A DNA stretch of 64,000 nt from Acinetobacter sp. TR3 (GTDB lineage Bacteria; Pseudomonadota; Gammaproteobacteria; Pseudomonadales; Moraxellaceae). The notes beneath the pieces are model-generated. The model saw only the letters and a program-made list of their open reading frames with translations, ran no database searches and had not been told where the DNA came from. Where the stretch lies: contig NZ_CP114264.1 in NCBI RefSeq assembly GCF_027105055.1, positions 1,860,001 to 1,924,000 of the forward strand, written 5' to 3'. This document shows, one piece after another, positions 23,917 to 34,787 of the stretch (its first letter is position 1; every line of letters begins with the position of its first letter). Made by a program: the position numbers and the translations under genes.

Positions 23917-26580
23917 ATGATCAATACATCTCCTTTGTTGAACTATGTCACCAGTCATCATGATATTAAAGCCATTAATCAATGGCGAACAGATGTAGAA
24001 AAGCAATTACAAGAGAGTTATGAAAATGGGCAAGCTATTCGTGAAGTGATTAAGGCTCGTTCCAACTCGATTGATGAGGCCTTAGTCTTTTTATGGAATC
24101 ATGCTGAATTAAATAAAACTGAATTAGGTTTATTTGCGGTCGGAGGATATGGCCGTCGCGAAATGCTGCCATATTCCGATACCGACATTATGATTTTATC
24201 TGAAGATGAAATCAGCGAAGAACAAGAAAAACTGATCTCAACTTTTATTTCATCCTTATGGGATGTTGGTAATTTTAAACCTGGTATTAGCGTTCGTACG
24301 ATTCAAAACTGTGTTGAACAAGCAGCAAATGATTTAACTGTTGCTTCAACTTTAATCGAGGCACGTTTAATTACAGGCAATGAACAACTGGCTAAATGGC
24401 CACGTCGTATTGTCGCCCAAACATGGACAGATAAAACGTTCTATGATGCCAAAATGGTGGAACAGACCAAGCGCTACGCTCAACACAATAATACTGAAAG
24501 CAATTTAGAACCAGATATCAAAAATGCACCTGGCGGTATTCGTGATATTAATCAGATTGGTTGGATTGCCAAACGTCACTTCCGTGTCAATCGTATTTAT
24601 GATTTAGTCCACTTAGGCTTTATTACTGAATTTGAATTAGGCGTACTGGAAGAAGCTGAAAGTTTCTTATGGGAGATTAGAACCCATTTGCATCGTATCG
24701 CTAAACGAGATGAAAACCGCTTATTATTTGAATATCAAAGAGATATAGCAGCAAAATTTGGTTATGTTCGCGAAGAAGGTCAACCTGTGAACTTTGCAGT
24801 TGAACAATTCATGAAACGTTATTATCGAACAGCTCAACAAGTTTCAACGCTGAATGAGATGTTACTTGCCTATTTCAATGAATCAGTCATTACTCCTCGT
24901 CTGCCTGATTATGAACGCCAAATTATCGACATTAATGACCGCTTTAAAATTGTAGACGGCAAACTCGCTGTTCAGCATCACAAAGTATTTTCTGAAGAGC
25001 CGAGTGCAATTTTAGAACTATTCTATCTGTTAGCCAATCGACCAGAAATTACAGGCATACGTGCCCGTACCTTGCGTCTTCTTGTGCTCGCAGCAAAACG
25101 GATTGACCAACGTTTCAGGGACAATCCAGAACATCAAGCATTATTCATGTCAATTATTCGCTCACCGCACTTATATGACACGATGGTGGCGATGAAACGT
25201 TATGGCGTACTAGGGAACTACATTCCTTCGTTTGGACAGATTACAGGATTAATGCAGTACGATCTGTTCCATATCTACACTGTAGATGCACACACCTTAT
25301 TATTGCTCAGAAACTTAAGTCGCTTTAAAGAACCTGAATTCGCTAAAGAATTTCCTGTGGTGAGTTCAGTATTCCAACGTATTGCGCGTCACGATATTGT
25401 CTATATGGCAGCAATTTTCCATGATATTGCGAAAGGTCGTGGCGGTGATCATAGTGAATTAGGGGCATTAGATGCCATCGAGTTCTGTCGCACGCATGGT
25501 TTTACTGAACGTGAATGTAAACTTGTAGCATGGTTGATTAACAATCATCTACTCATGTCCCTTACTGCACAGAAAAAAGATATTTCTGATCCAGATGAAG
25601 TCAAAGAATTTGCCGAAAAAGTCGGTGACATGGAACATTTGGACTATCTATACACTTTAACGGTCGCTGATATTAATGCCACCAATCCTAAACTTTGGAA
25701 TACGTGGCGTGCTTCCCTTATGCGCCAGTTGTATACCTATGCGCGAGATGTCATTCGTTCAGGCTTAGGTCGTCCTGTTGACTATCAAATGTTAATTGAA
25801 GACACCAAATTTGCTGCCAGTGAATTATTGGTCAATGACTTCTCTCTCGCGGAAGTCGAAAAAGTTTGGCAAGAGCTTGGTGATGAATACTTCGTTAAAG
25901 AATCAGCCAATGAAATTGCATGGCATACTCAAGCGATTTTACAGCATGGCGATAACCCAGAGCCTTTGGTTTTATTACGCGCACATCGAAATGCTGCTGA
26001 TGACGCCGTTCAAATCTTTATTTATACCCGTGATCAACCGAACTTATTTGCGACCACGGTTGCTGTCTTAGATCGCATGAATCTTGATGTTCAAGATGCA
26101 AGAATTATTACTGCAACCACCTCATTTAGTTTAGACACCTACTTAGTCCTTGATCGTTTTGGCACATTACTCACCGACCCTGATCGTGAACGTAAAGTGA
26201 AAGCTGCGCTTGTAGATGCACTGAGCCATTCAGATCAATATCCGGGTATTATGCAACGCCGCATTCCACGTCATTTACGTCATTTCGATGTACAAAATAC
26301 CGTGGATATCGTACTGAATCCGACGTTACAACAACATATGGTTGAAATCTCAACACTCGATCAACCGGGTCTCTTAGCTCGGATTGGGGCATTGTTTATG
26401 CTCCAAGGTTTGGATATTCACTCAGCAAGAATTGCAACACTAGGTGAAAGAGCCGAAGATATTTTCTTTGTGACCAAGAAAAACGGTATATTACTCACCC
26501 ATGAAGAGGTGAAAGCTTTTGCGGAAACGTTGAAAGCAGCTTTAGATGAAGCATCGAATCAAATTTGTAATCCATCTTAA
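23917..26580 (+). CDS. glnD: Bifunctional uridylyltransferase/uridylyl-removing enzyme
   Basis: GlnD adds UMP to, or removes it from, the PII proteins in response to glutamine, so it is the primary nitrogen sensor. The ATG at 23917 gives 887 residues; a TTG 18 bases earlier is less likely. Domains: nucleotidyltransferase ([19 protein letters not shown], about 80-100), a GlnD helical linker, an HD domain ([17 protein letters not shown], about 505-520) and two C-terminal ACT domains (from about 700, including [16 protein letters not shown]) that sense glutamine. Confidence 0.95.
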   Translation: MINTSPLLNYVTSHHDIKAINQWRTDVEKQLQESYENGQAIREVIKARSNSIDEALVFLWNHAELNKTELGLFAVGGYGRREMLPYSDTDIMILSEDEISEEQEKLISTFISSLWDVGNFKPGISVRTIQNCVEQAANDLTVASTLIEARLITGNEQLAKWPRRIVAQTWTDKTFYDAKMVEQTKRYAQHNNTESNLEPDIKNAPGGIRDINQIGWIAKRHFRVNRIYDLVHLGFITEFELGVLEEAESFLWEIRTHLHRIAKRDENRLLFEYQRDIAAKFGYVREEGQPVNFAVEQFMKRYYRTAQQVSTLNEMLLAYFNESVITPRLPDYERQIIDINDRFKIVDGKLAVQHHKVFSEEPSAILELFYLLANRPEITGIRARTLRLLVLAAKRIDQRFRDNPEHQALFMSIIRSPHLYDTMVAMKRYGVLGNYIPSFGQITGLMQYDLFHIYTVDAHTLLLLRNLSRFKEPEFAKEFPVVSSVFQRIARHDIVYMAAIFHDIAKGRGGDHSELGALDAIEFCRTHGFTERECKLVAWLINNHLLMSLTAQKKDISDPDEVKEFAEKVGDMEHLDYLYTLTVADINATNPKLWNTWRASLMRQLYTYARDVIRSGLGRPVDYQMLIEDTKFAASELLVNDFSLAEVEKVWQELGDEYFVKESANEIAWHTQAILQHGDNPEPLVLLRAHRNAADDAVQIFIYTRDQPNLFATTVAVLDRMNLDVQDARIITATTSFSLDTYLVLDRFGTLLTDPDRERKVKAALVDALSHSDQYPGIMQRRIPRHLRHFDVQNTVDIVLNPTLQQHMVEISTLDQPGLLARIGALFMLQGLDIHSARIATLGERAEDIFFVTKKNGILLTHEEVKAFAETLKAALDEASNQICNPS

Positions 26581-26661
26581 AATCCCCTGAATCCCCCTTG
26601 GGTATGATGATCATGTCGTATCTTTGGGGACTTATAACGCTTATTTTGGGTAATTGTTTAA

Positions 26662-27831
26662 ATGAACTCCAGCTTGTCTTTATTGCATCCCTATCCTTTT
26701 GAAAAGTTAAATCAACTTTTTAAAGATGTGCAACCTGCCAATTTACCATTGATTCCATTATCAATTGGTGAACCAAAACATCCTGCACCAGAGTTCGTTA
26801 AACAAGCAATCATTGATAATTTTGCACATTTGTCGACTTATCCTAATAGTAAAGGGCAACCTGAACTGCGCCAAAGTATTGCACAATGGCTTAGTAATCG
26901 TTTCAAACTGAATCATATTAGTGCAGAAGAACATATTTTGCCTGTTTCTGGTACACGTGAAGGTATCTTTTCTTTTGTGCAAGCCTTAATTAAACGCGAA
27001 GATGCACCGTACATCGTGATGCCAAATCCGTTCTATCAAATTTATGAAGGTGCTGCATTATTGGCAGGTGCAAAGCCTTACTTTATCAACTGCACCGAGG
27101 AAAATGGTTATTTAGGCGACTTTGATGCCGTTCCTGCGGAAGTCTGGGAAAACACAGCATTATTATTCGTTTGCACACCGGGTAATCCGACAGGGACAGT
27201 ACTATCAAAAGAGCAATTCAAAAAGTTGATTGCGCTGTCTGATCAATATGGTTTTGTGATTGCTTCTGATGAATGTTATTCAGAGTTATGGTTTGATGAA
27301 GCACCGATTGGGCTTTTAGAAGTTTGTGCTGAAATAGGACGTGATGATTATAAAAATTGTATCGTATTCCATTCCCTTTCTAAACGTTCAAACCTCCCGG
27401 GTATGCGTTCTGGTTTCGTTGCAGGTGATGCGGCACTCTTAAAACCTTATTTGCAATATCGTACCTATCACGGCGCTGCGATGCCTGTTCAACATCAATT
27501 GGCTTCGATTGCGGCATGGAATGATGAGTCACATGTAGAAGAAAATCGTCAACAATACCGTGCTAAATTTGATTTATTCCAAACAGAGTTAGGACATTTA
27601 CTACCTTTACAAAAACCTGATGCAGGTTTTTATTATTGGTTAAAAGTTGATAATGATGAAACTTTTGCGAAAATGTTGATGGAAAAAGCCCATATTAAGG
27701 TGTTACCTGGTCGCTATTTATCTCGTGATACCGAACAAGGTAATCCGGGCGAAGGACACGTTCGGATGGCATTAGTCGCAGATTTAGCACAGTGTGAAGA
27801 AGTGGTACAACGACTAAAAGCAATTCTTTAA
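26662..27831 (+). CDS. dapC: Succinyldiaminopimelate transaminase
   Basis: The 389-residue fold-type I aminotransferase begins HPYPFEKLNQLFKDV and keeps LSIGEPKHPAPEFV, the cofactor loop CTPGNPTGTVL and the PLP lysine in HSLSKRSNLPGMRSGF, all typical of DapC. It converts N-succinyl-2-amino-6-ketopimelate to succinyl-diaminopimelate in lysine and peptidoglycan synthesis. Adjacency to glnD is common in gammaproteobacteria, where glnD often neighbours dap genes. Confidence 0.93.
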   Translation: MNSSLSLLHPYPFEKLNQLFKDVQPANLPLIPLSIGEPKHPAPEFVKQAIIDNFAHLSTYPNSKGQPELRQSIAQWLSNRFKLNHISAEEHILPVSGTREGIFSFVQALIKREDAPYIVMPNPFYQIYEGAALLAGAKPYFINCTEENGYLGDFDAVPAEVWENTALLFVCTPGNPTGTVLSKEQFKKLIALSDQYGFVIASDECYSELWFDEAPIGLLEVCAEIGRDDYKNCIVFHSLSKRSNLPGMRSGFVAGDAALLKPYLQYRTYHGAAMPVQHQLASIAAWNDESHVEENRQQYRAKFDLFQTELGHLLPLQKPDAGFYYWLKVDNDETFAKMLMEKAHIKVLPGRYLSRDTEQGNPGEGHVRMALVADLAQCEEVVQRLKAIL

Positions 27832-27843
27832 TCAATAAAATAT

Positions 27844-27877
27844 CTGAAGAATCTATGTCAAAGCATGGATTCTTCAG
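27844..27877. terminator. Hairpin between dapC and the LysE-family gene
   Basis: CTGAAGAATC and GATTCTTCAG form a perfect 10-bp stem with a 14-nt loop between convergent genes. No T-run follows, so it may act as an mRNA 3' stabiliser rather than a classical terminator. Confidence 0.5.
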
Positions 27878-27881
27878 CAAC

Positions 27882-28502
27882 TTATGAAAGCTGTCCAATC
27901 ATCAATATGGTGGCAATCAAAATCATTAAGCTCCCCGAAATACGACTGACTATTTTTACAGCTTGAGGTCGTGTACTTAATAATTTCTTCGCTGCGATTC
28001 CAACCAAAATATAAACTACAGCACAACTTAGCAAATGAATCATTCCTAACACAATAATTTGTGCTGTTGGGGAAAGTGCGACTTTGGGATGGATAAATGG
28101 AGGTAATAAAGCGAAGAATAACAACAGCACTTTAGGGTTTAATCCACTAATCCCCACTCCCTTAATTAGCCATGATTGAGCAGATTCAAGTGACTGATTT
28201 TGTTTAGTCTCATTTGAAATCACCACGGGGCGAATCAATAGACTTATACCCATCCAAAATAAGTAACAAGCACCTGCAATCGTCATGGTACTTAAAAGAA
28301 TAGGATAATGGTTAAGCAAAGTGCCAACACCAGCTGCAACACATAAAATAGCGATTAAGTGACCCAACACCAAGCCAATCACCGCTGTCATAACAAACTG
28401 CCCCTTTATGCCAGCTAGAATCGCATAAGCCCAATCTGCACCCGGTGTTAAAACAAATAAAATTGAAACACACCAAAAAGCAAAAATTACACTTAGATCC
28501 AT
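27882..28502 (-). CDS. LysE/RhtB-family amino-acid exporter
   Basis: The preferred start is the ATG at 28502, seven bases after AGGTG, giving 206 residues (a GTG 9 bases earlier is possible). The protein has about six membrane helices and the family signature FVLTPGADWAYAILAGIKGQ near the start, as in RhtB-type exporters of threonine, homoserine or other amino acids. It is divergent from an AsnC-family regulator, a common pairing in which the regulator senses the exported amino acid. Confidence 0.87.
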   Translation of the reverse strand: MDLSVIFAFWCVSILFVLTPGADWAYAILAGIKGQFVMTAVIGLVLGHLIAILCVAAGVGTLLNHYPILLSTMTIAGACYLFWMGISLLIRPVVISNETKQNQSLESAQSWLIKGVGISGLNPKVLLLFFALLPPFIHPKVALSPTAQIIVLGMIHLLSCAVVYILVGIAAKKLLSTRPQAVKIVSRISGSLMILIATILMIGQLS

Positions 28503-28531
28503 ATCAGACACCTACTCGTCATCATTATTAT

Positions 28532-28639
28532 TTTTCACCATTTGGTGAAAATAGATTTGAGAGAATAGGCTTTAATGCTTAAAATGTTATTCCAAATGTT
28601 TGCTTGTTTTTAAACCCAAAAGGTAGATTATTCCAAATG
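28532..28639. promoter_or_regulatory. Operator region between the exporter and AsnC-family genes
   Basis: A perfect palindrome TTTTCACCATTTGGTGAAAA (28532-28551) lies in the divergent promoter region. The 12-bp direct repeat TTATTCCAAATG occurs at 28587-28598 and 28628-28639, 41 bp (about four helical turns) apart. The second copy overlaps the regulator's start codon. Either element could be the AsnC-family binding site. Confidence 0.55.
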
Positions 28640-29089
28640 GATCGTATTGATAAGAAAATTATTGCTGAACTACAAGTAAATGGACGATTATCTATCACCG
28701 AATTAGCTGAAAGAATAGGCTTAAGTCTATCCCCTTGCCATCGCCGAGTGAAAGCTTTAGAAGAATCTGGGGTCATTAAGGGCTATCATGCCGACCTTGA
28801 AGCGTCTCAAATTGGCTTTAATTTTGCGGCAATTATTTTTGTGACTTTAAAAGATGGTGATAAGCGGGCTTTGTCTAGCTTTGAAGAAAAGGTCAGTGAA
28901 ATTGCAAATGTGATTCAAGCACAGCGACTGTTTGGCAATCCTGATTATTTGTTGCATGTGGTGACCAAAGATCTGGCAAGTTTTCAAAAACTTTATGACG
29001 ACAGTCTATCTGCTTTACCGAATGTACAGCGCCTTACCTCCACGATTGTAATGAAAAGCGTGGTGACTAATCGCTTACTTCCTTTATAG
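28637..29089 (+). CDS. Lrp/AsnC-family regulator, divergent from the exporter
   Basis: The ATG at 28637 (MDRIDKKIIAEL) gives 150 residues; the open frame upstream is a non-conserved extension. The helix-turn-helix (SITELAERIGLSLSPCHRRVKALEE) is of the Lrp type and is followed by a RAM/AsnC domain (about 65-145) that would bind an amino acid. The divergent LysE-type exporter gene and the repeats between them indicate that it controls amino-acid efflux and probably itself. Confidence 0.88.
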   Translation: MDRIDKKIIAELQVNGRLSITELAERIGLSLSPCHRRVKALEESGVIKGYHADLEASQIGFNFAAIIFVTLKDGDKRALSSFEEKVSEIANVIQAQRLFGNPDYLLHVVTKDLASFQKLYDDSLSALPNVQRLTSTIVMKSVVTNRLLPL

Positions 29090-29250
29090 CAATCTGAAAT
29101 TATAGCGAGTGATCACTTTATAAGCCGTATCCTATTATATTGTGTTGAAACTCGCCCTTTATTAATTTTTTCATCTGTCAGTTTACTATTGACCATCTGT
29201 TGAAATCTTCGTCTATACTTAGGTCATCAATATTTGGCGATTATGGAAAG

Positions 29251-30441
29251 ATGGCTTCTCAAACTCCCCAGAAAACTAAGAAAAAAATTTGGTTTATTTT
29301 AGCGATCATTGTTGTTTTTTTAATTATTGCAGTCATGTTTTGGCAAACAAATAAAGCCAAAAGCTCAGCAAATATGGAAAAACGCAAAGGGGCAAATTCA
29401 GTAGAACAAAAAGCAGCTCTGACGGTGACTGTTGTTCAACCTGAACAGCAAAATTGGAAACAAAGCTTTACCGCAAATGGAAATATTGCAGCGTGGCAAG
29501 AAGTTGTCATTGGGAGCGAGCTATCAGGTCAACGGCTTACTCGCGTCAATGTGAATGTTGGTGATGAGGTAAAACGCGGTCAAGTTTTAGCTGAAATTAA
29601 CAGTGAAACAATACGTGCTGACCTCGCAGCAGCTCAGGCAAGTTATGCCGAAGCACAAGCTGTTTTAGCTGATGCGATTACCAATAACAAACGTATTCAA
29701 CAGCTTAAAAATACGGGTGCAATTTCTGCTCAAGAATCCACACAATATCAAACCTCTCAAGCAACTGCACAAGCTCGTCTTGACGCAGCCAAAGCTCAAA
29801 TTGAAAGTAATCAATTACGCTTAGCTCAAACTCAAGTGGTTTCACCTGATAATGGTGTTATTTCAGCAAGAACTGCCACGGTTGGATCTCTAGCACAAAC
29901 AGGACAAGAATTATTCCGTTTGATTCGCGACCATCGACTCGAATGGCGTGCCGAAGTCACTTCTTCTGATTTATATAAACTTAAACAAGGGATGACTGCA
30001 CGCATCATTTCTCCTGATCCAGCCCAAGCGACAGTTACAGGCAAGGTTCGAATGATAGCACCTGTGATTGACCCACAAACTCGTTACGGTCTGGTTTATG
30101 TCGATATTCCAACGACTCAAGCTGTTCGTATGGGAATGTTTGTGAAAGGTGAATTTGATTTAGGTGAGAAACCAGCATTAACGATTCCACAAACGGCATT
30201 ATTACTGCGGGATGGTTTTTCTTATGTGTTTATTGTTGATCACAATAATCGTGTAACACAGCAAAAAGTCACTGTAGGTCGCCGTTTGGGTGATCGCGTT
30301 GAGATTATGGATTTACCAACACAAGTAAAATTGGTTTCTTCAGGAACTGGTTTCTTAACGGATGGGGATTTGGTCACTGTTGCTAAAGATATTCCTGACA
30401 CACCTCTCAGCAAACAGCTTGTGACCACACAGGAGAAATAA
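29251..30441 (+). CDS. RND efflux periplasmic adaptor
   Basis: From the ATG at 29251 (MASQTPQKTKKK) the protein has one N-terminal membrane anchor (about residues 14-32, WFILAIIVVFLIIAVMFW). It then shows the HlyD/AcrA layout: a split lipoyl/barrel-sandwich domain (GSELSGQRLTRVNVNVGDEVKRGQVL and TQVVSPDNGVISAR), an alpha hairpin rich in Ala and Gln, and a beta barrel (VRMGMFVKGEF). It is followed after 1 bp by the pump gene. No outer-membrane channel gene is nearby, so it probably borrows a TolC-like partner. Confidence 0.9.
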   Translation: MASQTPQKTKKKIWFILAIIVVFLIIAVMFWQTNKAKSSANMEKRKGANSVEQKAALTVTVVQPEQQNWKQSFTANGNIAAWQEVVIGSELSGQRLTRVNVNVGDEVKRGQVLAEINSETIRADLAAAQASYAEAQAVLADAITNNKRIQQLKNTGAISAQESTQYQTSQATAQARLDAAKAQIESNQLRLAQTQVVSPDNGVISARTATVGSLAQTGQELFRLIRDHRLEWRAEVTSSDLYKLKQGMTARIISPDPAQATVTGKVRMIAPVIDPQTRYGLVYVDIPTTQAVRMGMFVKGEFDLGEKPALTIPQTALLLRDGFSYVFIVDHNNRVTQQKVTVGRRLGDRVEIMDLPTQVKLVSSGTGFLTDGDLVTVAKDIPDTPLSKQLVTTQEK

Positions 30442-30442
30442 G

Positions 30443-33400
30443 ATGAATTTCTCTGCTTGGTCAATCCGCAATCCAATTCCGGGCATTTTATTGTTTATCA
30501 TGCTTGGTTTGGCAGGATTGTTATGTTTTCACTGGATGAAAATACAACAATTCCCAGATATTGAACTTCCGATGGTCACCGTAAGCGCAGCGCTACCGGG
30601 TGCTGCCCCACCACAACTGGAAACAGAAGTTGCACGTAAAATTGAAAACTCGATTGCCTCTTTGCAAGGTTTGAGAAATCAATACACCAATATTCAAGAT
30701 GGTGTTGTTACGGTTACAGCAGAATTTCAACTCGAAAAACCACTCCAAGAAGCGGTTGATGATGTTCGAAATGCAGTGTCTCAAGTTCGTTCTGATTTAC
30801 CTGCCGATTTACGCGATCCGATTGTCAGTAAAATCAATTTGTCAGGCTCGCCAATTCTTACCTACACCATTCAATCACCGAAAATGGATGAAGAAGCACT
30901 GTCATGGTTCGTTGACTATGATATTGCACGTGCCATGTTACAAGTGAAAGGTGTCGGTGCGGTTGCCCGTGTAGGTGGTGTGACTCGTCAAGTTGACGTT
31001 GAACTCGACCCTGAAAAATTACTGGCATTAAATGCAACTGCTACAGATATTACCCGTCAATTACGCTTGATTCAGCAAGACGCCTCAGGCGGTCAAACCA
31101 AAATTGGGGGCAGCGAACAGTCAATTCGTACTATTGCAACCGTCAAAACGGCTGCAGAGATTGGTGCAATGGATCTTGCGCTCAGTGATGGTCGCCATAT
31201 TCGCCTTGATCAAGTTGCATCTATTCGTGATGGAATTGCAGAACGACGCTCTGCTGCGCTATTGAATGGTAAACCTGTGATTGGTTTTGAAATTACTCGC
31301 AGCAAAGGTGCCAGTGAAGTCGATGTTGAAAAAGGTGTAGCTCAAGCATTAGAGAAACTAAAAGCCTCACATCCTGATATTAAAATTACAGAAGCTTTTA
31401 ACTTTGTTAAACCAGTTGCAGATAACTACAAAGGTTCGATGTCGCTTCTTTATGAAGGGGCAATTTTAGCAATCTTGGTGGTTTGGCTATTTTTACGGGA
31501 CTGGCGTGCAACCATCATTGCTGCAACTGCCCTGCCACTGTCTATTTTACCTGCCTTGATTGGGATGTATTACTTCGGATTTACCCTAAATACCGTGACC
31601 TTACTCGCCATGTCATTGGTTGTAGGTATCTTAGTCGATGATGCAATTGTTGAAATTGAAAATATTATTCGGCATCTGCGAATGGGAAAAACACCTTATG
31701 AAGCCGCTATGGAAGCTGCCGATGAAATTGGTCTAGCGGTCATTGCAACCACCTTCACCTTAATTGCAGTATTTTTACCAACAGCGTTTATGAGTGGAAT
31801 TGCAGGTAAGTTCTTTGTTCAATTCGGTTGGACGGCTGCATTGGCAATTTTTGCTTCTTTATTAGTTGCACGTCTGCTTACACCAATGATGTCGGCTTAC
31901 ATTTTAAAACCGTGGATTGGTCAAATTGACAAGCAAGATGAAACTGTAGACAACCAAGCAAAATTAGATCATGGCACAACAAAATTAGCCAGAGACCGCG
32001 CCAACGATGGACGTGTCATGCGTGGCTATATGCGTTTAGTCACATGGTGTTTAAATCACCGTTGGGTCACTTTATTTGGAGCGATTGCTTTTTTTGTCGG
32101 CTCAGTGATGCTGATTCCTCTACTACCTACGGGTTTCGTTCCACCACCAGATACAGGGCAAACCCAAGTTCGTCTAGAACTCGCACCCGGTTCACAATTT
32201 GTTGATACCTTAAAAACAGCAGAATATGCACGCAATCTGATTAAAGATCATCATGAAATCAAGAGTATTTATACAACCATTGGTGGTGGTGCAGCAGGAA
32301 CAGATCCTTTTTCAGGGGGAGCTTCGAGCGAACCAAGAAAAGCTACATTAACCATTCAAATTACTGAGCGCTCTGATCGAAGTGCAAGTTTACAAGAGAT
32401 TGAAAATCAGATTCGTCAACGATTAGCTCCACTGCCGGGTGCTCGAATACAAGTGGGTCTAGCTGGAAATAATAGTCAGTACCAACTTGCTCTTTCAGGC
32501 GATGATCCAGAAGCTTTGATGTCGACTGCACGCCAACTTGAACGTGAATTACGAACGATTCCAAATATCGGAGGTATTACCTCAAGTGCAGCATTGATTC
32601 GTCCTGAACTGGTGATTCGCCCTGATTTTGCCAAAGCCGCAGATTTAGGTGTGACCACCTATGATATTGCTGAAACTTTGCGTATCGCCACCGCAGGTGA
32701 TTTTGATCAGAATCTAGCAAAATTAAACTTATCTCAACGTCAAGTTCCCGTTGTCATTAAACTTCCTTTGGCTGCTCGCCAAGATCAGGAGTTAATGAAA
32801 CGCTTAATGATTAAAGGCAGTCACGGCCCTGTGATGTTAGGAACGATTGCAGATGTCAATATTGAAAGTGGGCCATCGCAAATTGATCGCTTCAATCGTT
32901 TGCGTAATATCAACTTTAATATCGAACTGAATAATCAACCATTAGGGGATATTGCCACTAAAGTCGATCAACTTCCAACCATGAAAAATCTACCGCCAAC
33001 AGTTAAACGTACCAATATTGGTGATGCTGAAGTCATGCAAGAGTTATTCTCAAGCTTTGGTTTAGCAATGTTGACAGGTGTATTGTGTATCTACGTTGTT
33101 CTTGTTCTTTTATTCAAAGACTTCCTACAACCGATCACAATTCTGGTCGCTTTACCTTTATCTCTTGGCGGTGCATTCGTATTATTGCTTTTAGCAAAAA
33201 GTAGCTTTTCGATGCCAAGTCTCATTGGTTTGATTATGTTGATGGGGATTGCAAGTAAGAACTCGATTCTACTGGTTGATTACGCCATTATCGCAAGAAA
33301 GGAAAAAGATTATTCTCGATTGAATGCGTTGTTGGATGCCTGCCATAAGCGAGCACGCCCAATTATCATGACGACTCTAGCAATGGGCGCAGGTATGTTA

Positions 33401-33592
33401 CCGATTGCGTTGGGTATTGGAACAGATCCGAGTTTCCGTGCACCAATGGCAATTTCTGTTATTGGTGGGTTGATTACCAGTACCTTCTTATCGTTATTGG
33501 TTATTCCTGTAGTCTATACCTTCATTGATGATATCAACCGTAAATTACACAGCTTTAGAAAAACAAAGCCCACATCAATTGAACAGTCTTAA
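30443..33592 (+). CDS. RND-family efflux permease (HAE1-like)
   Basis: The 1049-residue inner-membrane pump has the RND duplicated layout of 12 helices and two large periplasmic loops. The proton-relay aspartates are visible in the helix-4 segment MSLVVGILVDDAIVEIENI, and a matching segment (LIGLIMLMGIASKNSILLVDYA) lies in the second half. The N-terminus (WSIRNPIPGILLFIMLGLAG) suggests the MexK/TriC-like or multidrug branch rather than a metal pump. Substrates cannot be read from sequence. A strong bidirectional terminator follows. Confidence 0.9.
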   Translation: MNFSAWSIRNPIPGILLFIMLGLAGLLCFHWMKIQQFPDIELPMVTVSAALPGAAPPQLETEVARKIENSIASLQGLRNQYTNIQDGVVTVTAEFQLEKPLQEAVDDVRNAVSQVRSDLPADLRDPIVSKINLSGSPILTYTIQSPKMDEEALSWFVDYDIARAMLQVKGVGAVARVGGVTRQVDVELDPEKLLALNATATDITRQLRLIQQDASGGQTKIGGSEQSIRTIATVKTAAEIGAMDLALSDGRHIRLDQVASIRDGIAERRSAALLNGKPVIGFEITRSKGASEVDVEKGVAQALEKLKASHPDIKITEAFNFVKPVADNYKGSMSLLYEGAILAILVVWLFLRDWRATIIAATALPLSILPALIGMYYFGFTLNTVTLLAMSLVVGILVDDAIVEIENIIRHLRMGKTPYEAAMEAADEIGLAVIATTFTLIAVFLPTAFMSGIAGKFFVQFGWTAALAIFASLLVARLLTPMMSAYILKPWIGQIDKQDETVDNQAKLDHGTTKLARDRANDGRVMRGYMRLVTWCLNHRWVTLFGAIAFFVGSVMLIPLLPTGFVPPPDTGQTQVRLELAPGSQFVDTLKTAEYARNLIKDHHEIKSIYTTIGGGAAGTDPFSGGASSEPRKATLTIQITERSDRSASLQEIENQIRQRLAPLPGARIQVGLAGNNSQYQLALSGDDPEALMSTARQLERELRTIPNIGGITSSAALIRPELVIRPDFAKAADLGVTTYDIAETLRIATAGDFDQNLAKLNLSQRQVPVVIKLPLAARQDQELMKRLMIKGSHGPVMLGTIADVNIESGPSQIDRFNRLRNINFNIELNNQPLGDIATKVDQLPTMKNLPPTVKRTNIGDAEVMQELFSSFGLAMLTGVLCIYVVLVLLFKDFLQPITILVALPLSLGGAFVLLLLAKSSFSMPSLIGLIMLMGIASKNSILLVDYAIIARKEKDYSRLNALLDACHKRARPIIMTTLAMGAGMLPIALGIGTDPSFRAPMAISVIGGLITSTFLSLLVIPVVYTFIDDINRKLHSFRKTKPTSIEQS

Positions 33593-33600
33593 GCAATATT

Positions 33601-33637
33601 CAACAAAAAAGACGGTCAAATGACCGTCTTTTTGTTG
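33601..33637. terminator. Bidirectional terminator after the RND pump
   Basis: AGACGGTCA and TGACCGTCT pair around AA and are extended by A and T tracts that also pair with CAAC/GTTG at the outer ends. It lies between convergent genes. Confidence 0.92.
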
Positions 33638-33644
33638 CTCAATA

Positions 33645-34133
33645 TTATTTTTTTGCTAATGCATTTTCAATATCTGCTTCTAAGGCATCTGGTTTAGTCG
33701 TTGGAGCATAACGCCCTAAAACTTCGCCATTACGCCCAACAAGAAACTTGGTGAAGTTCCATTTGATATTGCGACTACCTAAAATGCCTTTCGCTTCACG
33801 CGTTAGAAATCGAAAAATAACATGTGCTTCAGGACCTTTTACATCGACCTTTGCAAACATTGGAAAACTTACACCATAATTTCTTTGACAGAATGCGCCA
33901 ATTTCTTTGTTCGTGCCGGGATCCTGACCACCAAATTGGTTACAAGGGAACCCTAAAACTTCTAAGCCTTGAGCTTTATATTTTTCATGCAACTTTTCAA
34001 GTCCTGCAAATTGTGGCGTAAAACCACACTTACTTGCAGTATTTACAATTAGCATGACCTTGCCTTTATAATCAGCGAGCGCTTTTGTTTCTCCCTCTAA
34101 CAATTCAGCTTCAAACTGATAAATGTTACTCAT
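33645..34133 (-). CDS. Glutathione peroxidase (cysteine type)
   Basis: The 162-residue thioredoxin-fold enzyme reduces hydrogen or lipid peroxides. The peroxidatic residue is Cys36 in [10 protein letters not shown], with partners in [13 protein letters not shown] and WNFTKFLV, the complete Cys-Gln-Trp-Asn set of the family. The start overlaps the end of msrB by 4 bp (ATGA), so the two oxidative-damage genes are translationally coupled. Confidence 0.93.
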   Translation of the reverse strand: MSNIYQFEAELLEGETKALADYKGKVMLIVNTASKCGFTPQFAGLEKLHEKYKAQGLEVLGFPCNQFGGQDPGTNKEIGAFCQRNYGVSFPMFAKVDVKGPEAHVIFRFLTREAKGILGSRNIKWNFTKFLVGRNGEVLGRYAPTTKPDALEADIENALAKK

Positions 34134-34549
34134 GGATAGGTTTCCTCATCATTCTTTTCTTCTGTTTTAAGTTGTAATGATGCCGAATTCACGCAATAAC
34201 GCAGTCCTGTCGGCTGTGGGCCATCCTCAAACACATGACCCAAATGTGCATCGCAATCATGGCAGACAATTTCCGTTCTGACCATACCATGCGATAAATC
34301 TTCATGTTCTTCTATCGCCACACTATCAATTGCTCTATAAAAGCTCGGCCACCCACAACCGCTATCGTATTTCGTTTCAGATGAAAATAGTTCTGCACCA
34401 CAACATCGGCAGACATAAATACCATGCTGTTTGTTATTCCAATATTGTCCTGTAAATGCTGGTTCTGTACCTTTCTGACGAGTAATGCGATATTCTTCTG
34501 ATGATAGTTCTCTTTGCCATTCCCGGTCTGTTTTATTGACTTTTCCCAT
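34130..34549 (-). CDS. msrB: Peptide-methionine (R)-S-oxide reductase
   Basis: MsrB repairs the R epimer of methionine sulfoxide in proteins. The 139-residue protein keeps two zinc-binding CxxC pairs ([10 protein letters not shown] and [12 protein letters not shown]), the substrate block SGCGWPSFY and the catalytic Cys in [11 protein letters not shown]. It is the first gene of a two-gene operon with the glutathione peroxidase. Confidence 0.95.
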   Translation of the reverse strand: MGKVNKTDREWQRELSSEEYRITRQKGTEPAFTGQYWNNKQHGIYVCRCCGAELFSSETKYDSGCGWPSFYRAIDSVAIEEHEDLSHGMVRTEIVCHDCDAHLGHVFEDGPQPTGLRYCVNSASLQLKTEEKNDEETYP

Positions 34550-34724
34550 AACCTACACCTTTTATTCTGATGTTAAAAATATATCGATGATCAGGTTTTA
34601 TATTTACGCCATTCATAACAAAAACTCTAGTCTCATAACGTACAATTTAGTGAAATTTAAGCATTAATTTTCAATAGCAAAAAGAAAGCAATTTAAAATT
34701 AAGAGGTAAGCAAATTTTAACAAA

Positions 34725-34751
34725 ACTATCTTTCTCGTAAGCAAAGATAGT
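34725..34751. promoter_or_regulatory. Inverted repeat upstream of the AlaA-like gene
   Basis: ACTATCTTT and AAAGATAGT form a perfect 9-bp inverted repeat with a 9-nt spacer, ending 36 bp before the ATG at 34788. It probably overlaps the promoter and is a candidate operator. Confidence 0.5.
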
Positions 34752-34787
34752 GTTATTCTTGTTGGGCACGGTTGTATAGGACAAAAA

